This document shows positions 44,165 through 55,000 of a stretch of DNA of 64,000 bases, in pieces. The notes beneath the pieces are model-generated. The model ran no database searches and was not told the DNA's origin. It was given only the letters and a program-made list of their open reading frames with translations. Source of the DNA: Meconema thalassinum (lineage: Eukaryota > Arthropoda > Insecta > Orthoptera > Tettigoniidae); NCBI GenBank assembly GCA_946902985.2, contig OX336389.2, forward strand, positions 1,291,388,792 through 1,291,452,791. Reading direction: 5' to 3'. A program made the translations under genes and the position numbers. How positions within the stretch are numbered: position 1 is the stretch's first letter; the number at the start of each line of letters is the position of its first letter.

Positions 44165-44995
44165 TAAGGTGCGTGCAAAAAGTAACGAGCCGGAGGCTGG
44201 AATGCGCAAACCGGTGACGATATCGGCTAATCGTGGCGTGTGTAACGAGGTGTGGTTCCGACCAGAGCGTGGAAGGTCACAGCCCGTCGCTAGAGGGCAC
44301 GCGTGCACGTCATGTGACGATACAAAGTGAGCAGCAGCATGCATCAATCGTCCAACCAAGACCAAGACAGTAGGCCATTCGACATGCTTCCTGGTGTGGT
44401 TGAAGACTGTGGGGCACCCATTGGGCACACACTTTCCGTATGTGCAGTCATTCCTTCATGATTGTGTGCACACTTCCGACGCTCAATCCAAGCACGGCGA
44501 CTATGGCGTTCACTGTCACTGGGCGGTCCTGGGTAATGAGTGTTTCAACCAGCTGGACGTTGTCATCGGTAATCCAGGGGGGTGCCCCAGACCGGGCATC
44601 ATCGGCTAACAACACCCGTCCTTCCCTGAAGCGCTTGTGCACGCCTTGGCCCTTGCAAGGGACATGCAGTGTTCGCCGTACACTTGTGACATTCGGCGAT
44701 GAATGTCCCTTAACCCTACTCCTTTTACTGTCAGAAACCGAACAACACCTCTTTGCTCTTCGTTTGACGCCTCCATGTCACTGTTTGAAATGCGACTGGC
44801 CGCGTTGGACGAATGATACAGGCTGCTGCTTGCTTTGTATCGTCACGTCGCGTGCACGCGTGCCCTCTAGCGACGGGCTGTGACCTTTCACGCTCTGGTC
44901 GGAACCACACCTCGTTACACACGCCACGATTAGCCGATGTCGTCACCGGTTTACGCATTACAGCCTCCGGCTCGTTACTTTTTGAACGCACCTTA
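44165..44995 (-). mobile_element. mariner-type MITE, internally deleted, copy 2
   Basis: Same element as 3253-4091: ends TAAGGTGCG and cgcacctta, TA at 44163-44164 and 44996-44997, long inverted arms. It is inserted in repeat X. Confidence 0.88.
44390..44776 (-). pseudogene. mariner-type transposase, N-terminal relic, copy 2
   Basis: Starts at ATG 44776 with MEASNEEQRGVV, passes RRMSQVYGEHCMSLARAKA, loses one base near 44640, then FREGRVLLADDARSGAPPWI, TDDNVQLVETLI and LGLSVGSVHTIMKE. The stop seen in copy 1 at SQV is absent here (a Tyr codon), so the two copies decayed independently. Confidence 0.75.
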
Positions 44996-44999
44996 TATA

Positions 45000-45268
45000 A
45001 GCGAGTGATGGTGGACTAGGGTTTAGCGTCCTTGACACATTGATGAAACGAAATTTTGGTGGTTCGAATCCCATGACAATAGCCTTTTTTTGCCTGCCAA
45101 TTTTTGTTTAGTTTTTATGCTAGGTATTTCATTACATGCTATTTAATTATAATATACAAATACCTGTACGTGTTTATATACAGTATTAGGAATCATTTAT
45201 GTCCTGTATTCTTGGTTACTGCCAACTGTGCTCCGGCTATCAAATGGCCTCTTCTTATATATTAATAT
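45000..45268. other. unassigned; contains a B-box-like tRNA remnant
   Basis: gtggttcgaatcccatgaca near 45058 looks like a Pol III B box. An A box is not clear. Confidence 0.35.
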
Positions 45269-45635
45269 ATGTTGTTGTTGATTCACTTAGGGTCTTTGCG
45301 ACATCTTGGTCATCCCTGTGTACTTGGGTGTGTGTGGAATTTGTCAGATGGCCTGTGTTATTGTGATGGCTGTATCGGTGTGTGTATTTGTAATTCAGAT
45401 GTCGATTGAGAAGAAGGCGTCCGTGGCCCTAAGTTAGGAACCATCCCGGCATTCGCCTGGAGCAGAAGTGGGATACTACGGAAAACCACCTCCAAGATGG
45501 CTGAGGCGGGGATCGAACCCGCCTCTTCTCACTTTTGCCTCATGGGGCTGAGTTTACCCCATTCCAGCCCTCAGACCAGAATTAAATTTCTTGGAAAAGC
45601 CGGGAGTGCTAGCCACTACGTAACGGAGCGGTCTA
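45269..45635 (-). mobile_element. tRNA-headed SINE, family A, reverse copy
   Basis: gttgttgttgattcacttag, gacatcttggtcatccctgt, gtccgtggccctaagttagg, accatcccggcattcgcctg, atggctgaggcggggatcga, gtttaccccattccagccct, then agtgctagccactacgtaac. The first B box is deleted in this copy. Confidence 0.88.
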
Positions 45636-45638
45636 TAT

Positions 45639-46355
45639 CAGGGCCTTCCAGACAGCTCTCCCCGAGTGCTAGCGCTCCGGCCGCGCTCTAAGCCAGTGCT
45701 CCGAGCGCTTTGGTGGAAGGTAATTTCAGAATTGGTGGGAGGAGCTTGGCTGGATGAGCGCGCTGAAGTGTGCAGTCGATCCATCAGTCGCTTGTCTAGT
45801 CCAATGCGCTTTGTTGACAGCGTGTAAGTATATCAGTTTTGCAGTGATCATGACTGAACAGTATACGGGAAAAAAAGGAGTGGTGAAGCAGCAGTCTTTA
45901 AAGCAGAATGGGAAATTTCATTTTTCTGTACAGCTTATAAAGGGCATGCCAAATGTTTAGTGTGCAACAGAGATGCAATGTGTTAAAAAGAACACAATTT
46001 GTTGTTGAATTTTCCTGTCTAAGATGTTCACATTTCAGTGAGAAATAAATCACAATATTCTTTACTTAACACTTGTGTTCGTTTCCTGCACATTCCATTC
46101 ATCGGAGTACCATTCGATGTGTAGTCTATATGCGGTATATTCGTTATGGCAAAACAGCCCTATTAATATGTCAACAATCCCACAAGAGCCGTCAGCCGCA
46201 CGACTGTACGTACGTGTCTAGTCAGCGTGGTCCGAACATAGTCCGTCTCCTCGCTGCCACAGTGTAGTGGTGGTAGGGGAAGGAGCGCTAGTCTGACTGC
46301 CCAGTGCTCCCCGAGCGCGGCCGCGCTCCCGGAGCGCAATAACTGGATGGCCCTG
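45639..46355 (+). mobile_element. hAT non-autonomous element with BED-like relic
   Basis: Ends CAGGGCCTTCCAG and ctggatggccctg are inverted copies with one mismatch. A perfect 8-base duplication gtctatat lies at 45631-45638 and 46356-46363. Terminal regions are GC-rich (gctccggccgcgctc; gagcgcggccgcgctc). Inside, 45849-46005 reads in two plus frames as VKQQSLKQ, then in a shifted frame KGHAKCLVCNRDAM, the cysteine pair of a BED-like finger at the start of hAT transposases (GTF2IRD2/ZBED-like). The rest of the gene is deleted. Confidence 0.85.
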
Positions 46356-46394
46356 GTCTATATTAATATAATTCGAAGAAATCTTATAAATTAG

Positions 46395-46571
46395 AATAAT
46401 TGGGAAGTAATTTCACTTTTTACTAAGACTGAAATATCTTGACAAGTAATTCTGCTACGACTACGTAAGTCAGTTTGACGCATTATGCACGTTACGATGC
46501 GTTATCTATTGAGCACCAACTTACTTCATTACATGATGTGTGTTTTAAAATAATTGCGAATATACTGTATC
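46395..46571 (+). repeat. dispersed repeat X, copy 2
   Basis: aattgggaagtaatttcact, gactgaaatatcttgacaag, acgcattatgcacgttacga, attgagcaccaacttactt, ataattgcgaatat. A second tandem copy follows after the inserted non-LTR fragment. Confidence 0.75.
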
Positions 46572-46582
46572 ATTGCACCAAG

Positions 46583-47275
46583 AATGGGTCCACCCAAATG
46601 GTAGAGATGGCACCTCCATCTTAGCAAGGCGTACCAAACTCAACGCAGCATACCAACTATCCCACAATTTGTACAACAAGAAATGCATTTCGAGGAATGC
46701 TAAGATCAGTCACTACAGAACTGCTGTCAGACCACAGTTTCTGTATGCCGCAGAGACCCTCTTGATGAACAGAAAAGGCACCATGGGTGACCTGGAGAAA
46801 GCCGAAAGACGTATCCTCAGGAAAATCCATGGCCCGAGATTGCTCCCAGATGGAACCTACCGTTTGAAATCTAACTCTGACCTGTATCAACAGTTAGAAT
46901 CAGCCAATACCAGTATGCGACGTAGGAGGCTAATGTTCTGCGGGCACCTACAACGAATGAAGAGCAACAGGCTTACCAAGAAGATCTTCTCCTTGGTTAA
47001 AATCTACAAGAATGGAGGCCTGTGGCTTAATGAAGTACTAAAGGACTTGGTTCGGCTGGAATTGCTGACCTTGATGTAGAAGATCGTTCTAAATGTTGTG
47101 CTATGGTAGAATCTTGGACCCCACCACCTAGAGTCCCTAAATGTCGGAAGCCCCTTTCGCAGGAGAGAAAGGAGAAATTATCAGTAGGGCTCAATATACA
47201 GTATATTGGGAACGGAAAAGAGCATCGAAGAAGAACTAGTCATAAGCGCTCCGTAGTGGGCTTAAATCAATAATA
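46583..47275 (+). pseudogene. non-LTR reverse transcriptase tail, with 11-bp TSD
   Basis: ORF from 46573: LARRTKLNAAYQLSHNLYNK, SHYRTAVRPQFLYAAETL, EKAERRILRKIHGP, MRRRRLMFCGHLQRM, then past the stop KCRKPLSQERKEKLS. This is the thumb and C-terminal end of an RT ORF. The direct repeat attgcaccaag lies at 46572-46582 and 47276-47286, so the fragment is one 5'-truncated insertion, ending in aataat. Confidence 0.9.
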
Positions 47276-47286
47276 ATTGCACCAAG

Positions 47287-47470
47287 GTCACACTTTACCC
47301 TTTACTAAAACTGAAATATCTTGACAAGTAAATGTGCAACGACGACGTTTATTGGCTTGAGACACTGTGCACGTTTTGCACTATCAATTGAGCCGCAACT
47401 TACTTGATTCTGTCTTCCGTGTTTTGAAATAACTGCGAATATTCATTTCACCAAGATCATTCTTCTGGCC
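47287..47470 (+). repeat. dispersed repeat X, copy 3
   Basis: actttaccctttactaaaac, tgaaatatcttgacaagtaa, tgtgcacgttttgcactatc, gccgcaacttacttgattct, ataactgcgaatattcattt, caccaagatcattctt. Before the RT insertion it sat in tandem with copy 2. Confidence 0.75.
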
Positions 47471-47555
47471 AAGGTGCGTGCTGGCCGTAGTGAGCTGAGG
47501 AGGGAATCAAGTGTTCTGTAGCATGCTTGCGCCCAGGAGTCAGATGGCCTGTTCC

Positions 47556-48718
47556 GCTGCAACCACTGATCTCTATACATGGATGGCTGGTAGCTAAGGC
47601 AGCAGTAAGCCGAATAGACGATGACAGGTATAGCAAGATGGCAGCGAGCGCCTGGTGCAATATTGCGAATCCGGCTCTGTGATTGGTTACTGGTAGTTTG
47701 ATGTTATACATGTATTTATACTGGCAGTAAATATTTTGTGTTTCTTGTAGTTGTAAAATGGGTTGAATTTGGTTATTTAAAGCGTAAAATCTTAGTTTTA
47801 AGTACCGGTTTGGTGACCCATCATCCCAGGCAAGCCGGTAATACCTTTACTTCTCAGGCAGATAGGTCGCTTAGCCGTAATTTTGAAGTTATTGTGAAGT
47901 TAAATATACATATGCGGTGGTGCTGAAGCAGACATGATCGGGCTAGGCTATTGCATGTTTAAATTTGATCCCATTTCAGGGTTATTCGGTTCTGGGTGCG
48001 AATAGTTCGCTTAATAGTTGTAAAACGGTGGGGAGAGTATATTTTGAGTAGGTTTTTAGTTGTGTTAAGTTTTATGTGGAGCTGAGGAGTGAAATTGGTT
48101 TGGCTTCAAGTGCATTTTTGGCTTTGATCTACTTCCCGTTATTATTAAGTTTATTGTGCTGCTAGCGTGATTAAAAGCTGTAGTATTTGATGTAGAGGGA
48201 ATTCATTACCAATTACCGATTACGATATGTCGAATCTAGGCCTGTATAGTGAGCTACGTCTAGGCCTATAGGTACATCATTTGAAGAATGCTTAATTTTG
48301 TGGCATATATACATGTATACCGTATATACAATTTACAAAAATGTTTCCAGAAATTGTTTTTCACTCGTTACTCTGTTACTGATCGCTAATTGCGTGTACT
48401 CAGCACCTAAGTTGATATTTGTCAGCCGTTATTATACATTCATTTTTATTGATATTCCGGAGATTTACTGACTTCGGAATGACGTGTCAGTGATCCTAAT
48501 ACTCTTATGCTATGAGTGAACATATCTCTATATTTTTATGTGCTCCAAAGCACCATTAATTACGATTTAAAATTAACTAGATTATCATTGCTTGCCCATA
48601 AGGAGGGCTCGAGAATGGGTCGACCAACATGGCGGACCGCGCGCTCATCCTGGCGTACTTTCTCGTGCAGCGGGGCGCTGCCATCAGCGATCCATGTATA
48701 GAGATCAGTGGCTGCAAC
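47556..48718. mobile_element. possible DNA element bounded by a 32-bp inverted repeat
   Basis: gctgcaaccactgatctcta (47556 on) and its inverse ending tagagatcagtggctgcaac (to 48716) pair over about 32 bases with two or three mismatches. The 1.1-kb interior is AT-rich with no ORF I recognise. No flanking duplication was found, so this may be two SINE-like pieces in opposite orientation. Confidence 0.45.
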
Positions 48719-48929
48719 ATACAAGCGCTCGGAGTCTATAGCTGGCATTTTGTTTCAGGATGCGTTCTTAGAGGTTGTTTGTGCTCTCAGCACGATGATA
48801 CATATATGACGAGATGGAGGCGAACTCAATTACAGATGTTATACATAGTAGTTCCGTGAAGAACTAAATAGCCTACTTTTCTTAAAAATCAAGATTCGGT
48901 CCTTATTCCCGGAATTAGATCGATTAAGA

Positions 48930-50225
48930 GTAATATCTTTATCTACAGAATGTTGCTGGTAGCACTGCTATTATACGATTTGCTCAAATATACCTGGATA
49001 TTTTGGTGTAATACAGCAGTGAATTCTGAGATATTGATAATCTACGGCTCAAATGCTCAGGGAGAGTTATTAGGTTGTTGATAGCACTGTTTCATCTGAG
49101 AATGTGCGCATATACTCTACATGGTATGGCATACACTGTACTGTGTATACAAAATTTGTGGTAGAAATCCAGTAAAAGTTATGCAAGTTACATTCAGTTA
49201 AACATGAAACCCATAAGCGTACGTAGAATTATTTCGGTAACATTGATATATACTGTGCGTGTTGCTGAAAATCTATCGCCAAATAGAATTTCAAACAGTT
49301 TATGTGAACAGAATCTAAATGATCGTATTGAGTCCAGGGTTCAAATGTTCTTAGAATGTTACTAGGCAGTTGGTAGTCCCGTGGACTCTGTAAATAGGCA
49401 TGCGTATGGCTGCTAAGGCACACATTGCATGTAGAAAAATTATGTATAAGACTGTAAATTAGTATGGCAGTTGCATGGAGTTGAACATTGAACATTATAA
49501 ACGGGCATATAACTATGTCTAAAATATCTTGACTTAACAGTGTGCTAAGTTTAAGTTTATTCCGTACACCTAATCAGAGACATTGAATCTGGGGCTCAAA
49601 AGACTTGAGATTATTAATACCAAGTTGGTAGCTGTGGTGACTCTTATAATAAGCACTCATATCTACTTAAGCATGCATCGCACATACAAACTTGGATGAA
49701 ATCCATTTGTGGTTATGGACATTACATGCAGTTAAACATTGATCCCATCAGCACGCTTAGGAGTATTTTGGCATCACTGGCATGCACGGGTTGTTAAAAA
49801 AAATCTGAAACGTTATGAGCTACAAACTTGCCAATTTTGGAAGAAATCTTTTTCTTTTGTATGGATGTTACATGCAGTTGAACATTGAACCAATCAGGAC
49901 GCGTAGAATCATGTTGGCAGCACTATGAAAATGGGCTCCTGATAATTATTCCGAAATATGATCTATATGTGTGGCAATTTTGGAACAGTTCCCATTACTA
50001 GCTTCTGAGATATCCAAATTAGAGTTCAAATTTCAGTAGTTGATGGCACTGACGCTATTTCCAAATATGGCCTTGAGATGTTCTGGTAGATCTCTTCACT
50101 CACACCTAATTCGGTTTCGATAGCTGCAGTCGTTTAGGATTTGATATGGAGGGACACACACAGAGATAAGGGCAGGCAGGCACACGCACATTTGATCTCA
50201 TAAGTCTACAATTTCATAATTTTTC
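48930..50225 (+). repeat. diverged tandem repeat Y
   Basis: Recurring phrases: acatgcagttgaacattgaa (49193 cattcagttaaacatgaaa, 49727, 49870), agaatcatgttggcagcact (48957, 49226, 49760, 49907), tgagatatccaaatt and aatttggcaattttggaa variants. Spacing is irregular (about 150-270 bases). Ends in gatatggagggacacacaca. Another piece lies at 58320-58424. Confidence 0.65.
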
Positions 50226-50233
50226 CTTAATAT

Positions 50234-50998
50234 TGTTACGGCTGTGAGTTTGTGTCATCACTCGCCGCATGAGTCACAACTGCCCCAGGGCTGGGCTGTG
50301 CCCTTCCTCCTGTATTGCGTGCGCCTTATGCAACAGGGCTACTAGGACAAAGGGATAGTCCAGAATATTCGTGACTGGACCAGCGATGGAAACCTCGAGA
50401 AGCCGTGAACCCTGGATGGATCTAGAAGCATTTATTGAGTCACCGGCCTGCTATATAAGAGCGACCTGTCAAGCAGTGGTTATGGTTGTGCTTTACGAAC
50501 TAGTGTGAGCGTTTATTCTGAGCGACAGAAGTGTGGTGACTTGCGAAACCCCTAGTGTAGCGGCGAAGTGAGAAACATACAGGGGACTGCCTGTGTTCTG
50601 AGTGAGTGTGCTTTCACTGAGTGTCTGAGATATTGTGGTGTCGAAATCCAGTGGCATTGTTTCTCCCAGCTTGTGAACAGCGTGCAACAAGTGCTCGTAA
50701 GTACTGTAGTAGGCGCACATTAGGAAGAAGTTGCATGTAGTTCTGTCAAGGCCACTAGGCTCATTAGCGGCAGGATTAACTTCTGTGGTTTGTTGACAAG
50801 TGAAAGGGCAAGAGCTCTCCACAAGCAAGAGACTTGAGGAAACTGGAGTAAGGTTCCTATTGTCTGTAATTGCTGATGAGTAGTGTAATTTTCTGGCTGC
50901 AATAAAGTTAATTATTTCTTTAAGCAGTAATTGGTGTTGTGCTTCCTACCCACCGTAATCCAGTTAACAAAGGTGCCACTAGGGGGTGGCACGTAACA
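50234..50998 (+). repeat. 5' LTR of Gypsy element 2
   Basis: TGTTACGGCTG...CGTAACA. ctatataagagcgacctgtc near 50451 is a TATA-like core promoter about 30 bases before a plausible start; aataaagttaatt near 50901 gives a polyadenylation signal. About a dozen differences from the 3' LTR by eye. Confidence 0.95.
50450..50460 (+). promoter_or_regulatory. TATA-like box in the 5' LTR of Gypsy element 2
   Basis: gctatataaga lies in U3; the same sequence is present in the 3' LTR at about 56610. Likely core promoter by position. Confidence 0.6.
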
Positions 50999-51097
50999 AC
51001 TGGTGTCAGAAGCCGGATTACGAACTCAAGCACAACACCTGACGGTCCTGGTTTCAAAACCCGAGCAGGTCATTTTCTCTAATTTTCCTGTGAGTGC

Positions 51098-52039
51098 ATG
51101 CCCTTTACAAGACAAACAACTAAAATGGAGGAGAAATTGGCAGCATTGCTAGAAAAGTTAAATGGCATGGAAACCAAGATGGAGGACGGCCAGAAGAATT
51201 TAACCAAGGAGCTAACTGCCAAATTAGAAGACGGCCAGAAGAAGCTAGAAGACGGCCAGAAGAAGATGGAGGACGGCCAGAAGAAGATGGACGACGGCCA
51301 GAAGAAGTTAGCCGAGGACCTAACTGCCAAACTAGAAGACGGCCAGAAGAAGTTAGCCGAGGACCTAACTGCCAAACTAGAAGACGGCCAGAAGAAGATG
51401 GAAGACGGTCAAAATAAGCTAGCGGAGGACCTGAAGAGGATAGAGGACGGCCAGAAGAAGATGGAAGACGGTCAGAATAAGTTGACACAGGACCTGAAGA
51501 AATTAGAACTGGGTCTGCGTGAGGAAGTCACGGCAGTGGAAAAGAAGTTCGACGCCTTACAAGTGGAAGTTGCCGAGCTGCGCCAACGCCCGCTGATGGG
51601 GGTGGAGGAGAAATTCAACGTCTTACAAAAGGAAGTTGCCGAGCTGCGCCAACGCCCAATGACGGGGGTGGAGGAGAAATTCAACGCCTTGCAAGTGGAA
51701 GTTGCCGAGCTGTGCCAACGACCGCTGATGGGGGTGGATGAGAAATTCAACGCCTTACAAGTGGAAGTTGCCGAGCTGTGCCAACGCCCGCTGATGGGGG
51801 TGGAGGAGAAATTCAACGCCTTACAAAAGGAAGTTGCCGAGCTGCGCCAACGCCCACTGACGGGGGTGGAGGAGAAATTTAACGCTCTACGAGAGGAAGT
51901 TGCCGTGCTGCGCCAACGCCCGCCCACCGTTACACCGGGAATATCAGGAACGGGACATAGCAGAGTGACGCCCCCAACCTTCGACGAAAGGTCCCGTGGA
52001 GCACCTACTTACGTCAGTTCGAGGCGGCCTGTTCCATAA
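51098..52039 (+). pseudogene. Gypsy element 2 Gag, N-terminal coiled-coil part
   Basis: ATG 51098. Residues about 25-140 are heptad-like repeats of the type KKLEDGQ / KLAEDLTAKLEDGQ. Residues about 148-278 are six 22-residue repeats (EEKFNALQVEVAELRQRPLM plus GV). The frame runs out at 52039 because of a one-base shift near 51985. The capsid continues in another frame (VPWSTYLRQFEAA, NNWN, TALIVALRGDAL) with a TAG at 52330-52332. Confidence 0.88.
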
Positions 52040-55000
52040 ATAACTGGAACAACACAGAAAAGGCTACAGCTCTCATTGTAGCGCTGAGAGGTGACGCCCT
52101 TAACGTCCTTCAGGCCATCCTGACTGGATCCCAGGACTACGCTTCCCTGATCACCCATATGGAGTCCCGATATGGAGATAGCCATCTTCAGCAGGCCTAT
52201 CAGATGCAGCTCCAGACCCGGGTACAGAAGAACGCGGAAACCCTGCAGGAGTTCGAGATGGACATCGCACTCCTCGTAAGGCTCGCCTACCCAACAGCGC
52301 CGGCCGACTTTCTGGAGCAGATAGCGACGTAGACTTTCACCGACGGGCTACGGGACTCGGACACTCAACAGGCGCTGCGTCTCGCGCGCAATAAGACCCT
52401 GGCAGATGCGCTGAGCCACGCACTTGAGTTCGAGACGGCAAAACAGGCATCCAGAATGCACGCGCGGGTGCGTCAAGTGGACGTCGACGAACCAGCAAAA
52501 ACCAACAAGACCAAGCCCCTGGCCGATGAACTGATGGAGGCGCTAGGCCGGTTCTTCAAGAGTCGCAGTACCACCAACAAAAACGTAGCCGAAGAACATC
52601 CGGAGAGGCGGCCCGGAAGAGGACTACCGACCTGCTGGACCTGCCGTAAGAGAGGCCACCTGAGCAAGGACTGCGGTGATCGCAGCCGCCAAGGGTTTCC
52701 GTCGGGACAGTCAGTCGTAGGGAAACCGCGCGGCCCAGGAAAGCAAGTATCAGCCAGCCTTGGGGGGCAAAGGTTGGCTTGTGACAGTCGTCAAGCCCCA
52801 GCATTCCAAGTGCGTGTGACGAAGTTACGGAGGGACAATAGCAGCCTGATGGTCGACGTAGTCGTCAACGGAGTGAGGTGGCCCATGCTGATCGACACGG
52901 GAGCGTCGAGGACCATCGTCAGTCCCACCGTGATCCCGAAGTGGAGAGTTCAACCCACACAAAGGAACCTCCAGCTAATAACCGCGACCGGAGAGACCGC
53001 AGCGGTACATGGCGAAGCATCACTGGAGTTCGTCATTGGTCGACGGGCGATAAAGCATCCAGTGCTTGTGGCTGACGTATCAAATGAAGTGATCATCGGA
53101 CTGGACTTCCTGGACCAGAACAACATCATCTTGGATCTGAGTACCAACACTCTGCACTTCGGAGGTGAGGAACTTGCTTTGCAACCTGCGCACGAGTCCA
53201 TCACCGCACGACGAGTAAGGCTGAGAGAAGACGTCATCGTTCCCGCCAGGACAGAGGTCAGCGCTGCCGTAATTGACGACGGAACTGCTGAGGGAGTGGC
53301 GGCTGTCATCGAACCAAAATATGAGGACATCCAGACAAAAGGATTGCTAGTTGCCAAGACTCTCATCAACACAACGTCTCGGCCGTACGTCCGCCTGTCC
53401 AACCTGAACGACTACGACATTACGGTTCACCGGGACACCAACCTAGGAGTCTGCGAGCCCGTTACCTGGATTGCCCGCATCACAGATACGACAGACAGAC
53501 ACCTGCAGACGGACAACCGAAGAAGACGCACACTGCCAGAAGAACTACAGAAGCTGTACCAAGGATCCCAGGACCATTTAGACGAGGAACAATCACGCCA
53601 AATTCAGGACCTGCTACGCGAATTCCAGGATGTCTTCTCCGTGGGGAGCAAAGACTTTGGCAGGACAAGCTTGGTCCAGCACAGAATCGACGTTGGGGAC
53701 AGCGCACCGATTAGGGCCCCATTCCGACGTGTCCCACTCGCCAAGCAAGCCGAAGTCGACCGGATGGTAGAAGAGATGAAGGAGCAAGGGGTGATCGAGC
53801 CATCACATAGTCCTTGGAGTTCTCCGGTCGTGCTTGTGAGGAAGAAGGACGGTTCCACCAGGTTCTGCGTGGACTACAGGCGGGTGAACGACGTCACGAA
53901 GAAGGACAGCTACCCTCTACCCTGGATCGACGACACGCTGGATACCATATCAGGGTCAAGGTGGTTCTCCACCTTGGATTTGAAGAGTGGCTACTGGCAG
54001 GTGGAGGTTCACCCTAAGGACCGCGAGAAAACGGCGTTCTCTGTGGGCAGCGGGCTCTGGCAGTTCACCGTCATGCCATTCGGTCTGTGCAACGCCCCTG
54101 CGACCTTCGAAAGGCTAATGGAGTCCATTCTGAGGGGACTACACTGGAAGACCTGCCTGGTCTACCTAGACGACGTCATCGTTCTGGGGAGAAGCTTCGA
54201 GGAGCACTACAGCAACCTGAAGGAGATCTTGTTGAAGCTACGGGCTGCCCAGCTGAAGTTGAGCCCCAAGAAGTGTCAGCTCTTCCAGAAGCGGGTCCAG
54301 TACCTTGGGCATATCGTCTCCGAGGAAGGGGTGCGCACCGACCCAGAGAAGACCGCAGCTGTGAGGGAGTAGCCAGTTCCGAAGGGCAAGTCCCAACTAC
54401 GAAGCTTCCTGGGACTCTGCACTTATTACCGTCGCTTCGTGAGGGGATTCGCCGACATCGCCAAACCTTTACATCGACTGACTGAGAAGGACCAACTCTT
54501 CACGTGGACAGCAGAATGCCACAGTGCCTTCGAACAACTCAAGCAGGCTCTGTGCACCGCGCCTATTCTGGCCTACCCCAGACCTGGAACAAGGTTCATC
54601 GTCGATACCGATGCCAGCGACTTTGACATAGGGGGAATCCTGTCGCAGGTAGTGGACGGCGAGGAGAGAGTAGTGGCCTACTTCAGCAAGGCCTTGTCAA
54701 AGCCAGAAAGGAACTACTGCGTCACCAGGAAGGAGCTGCTCGCCATCGTGAAGACCATTGAACACTTCCACAAGTACGTGTACGGGCAAGAATTTCTCAT
54801 CAGGACCGACCATGCATCCCTGCGGTGGCTCCTGAACTTCAAGCAGCCCGAGGGTCAACTCGCGCGGTGGTTAGAGAGGCTTCAACAGTACAACTTTGAG
54901 ATTCAGCACAGGAAAGGCCAACTGCATTCTAACGCCGACGCCCTGTCACGAAGACCGTGCCCCGAAGACTGCATCTTCTGTGCCCGAAGGGAGGAGACCA

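Noticed and set aside
51472..51927. Minus-strand ORF of 151 codons opposite Gag 2
   Set aside because: It mirrors the 66-base repeats of the Gag coding strand.
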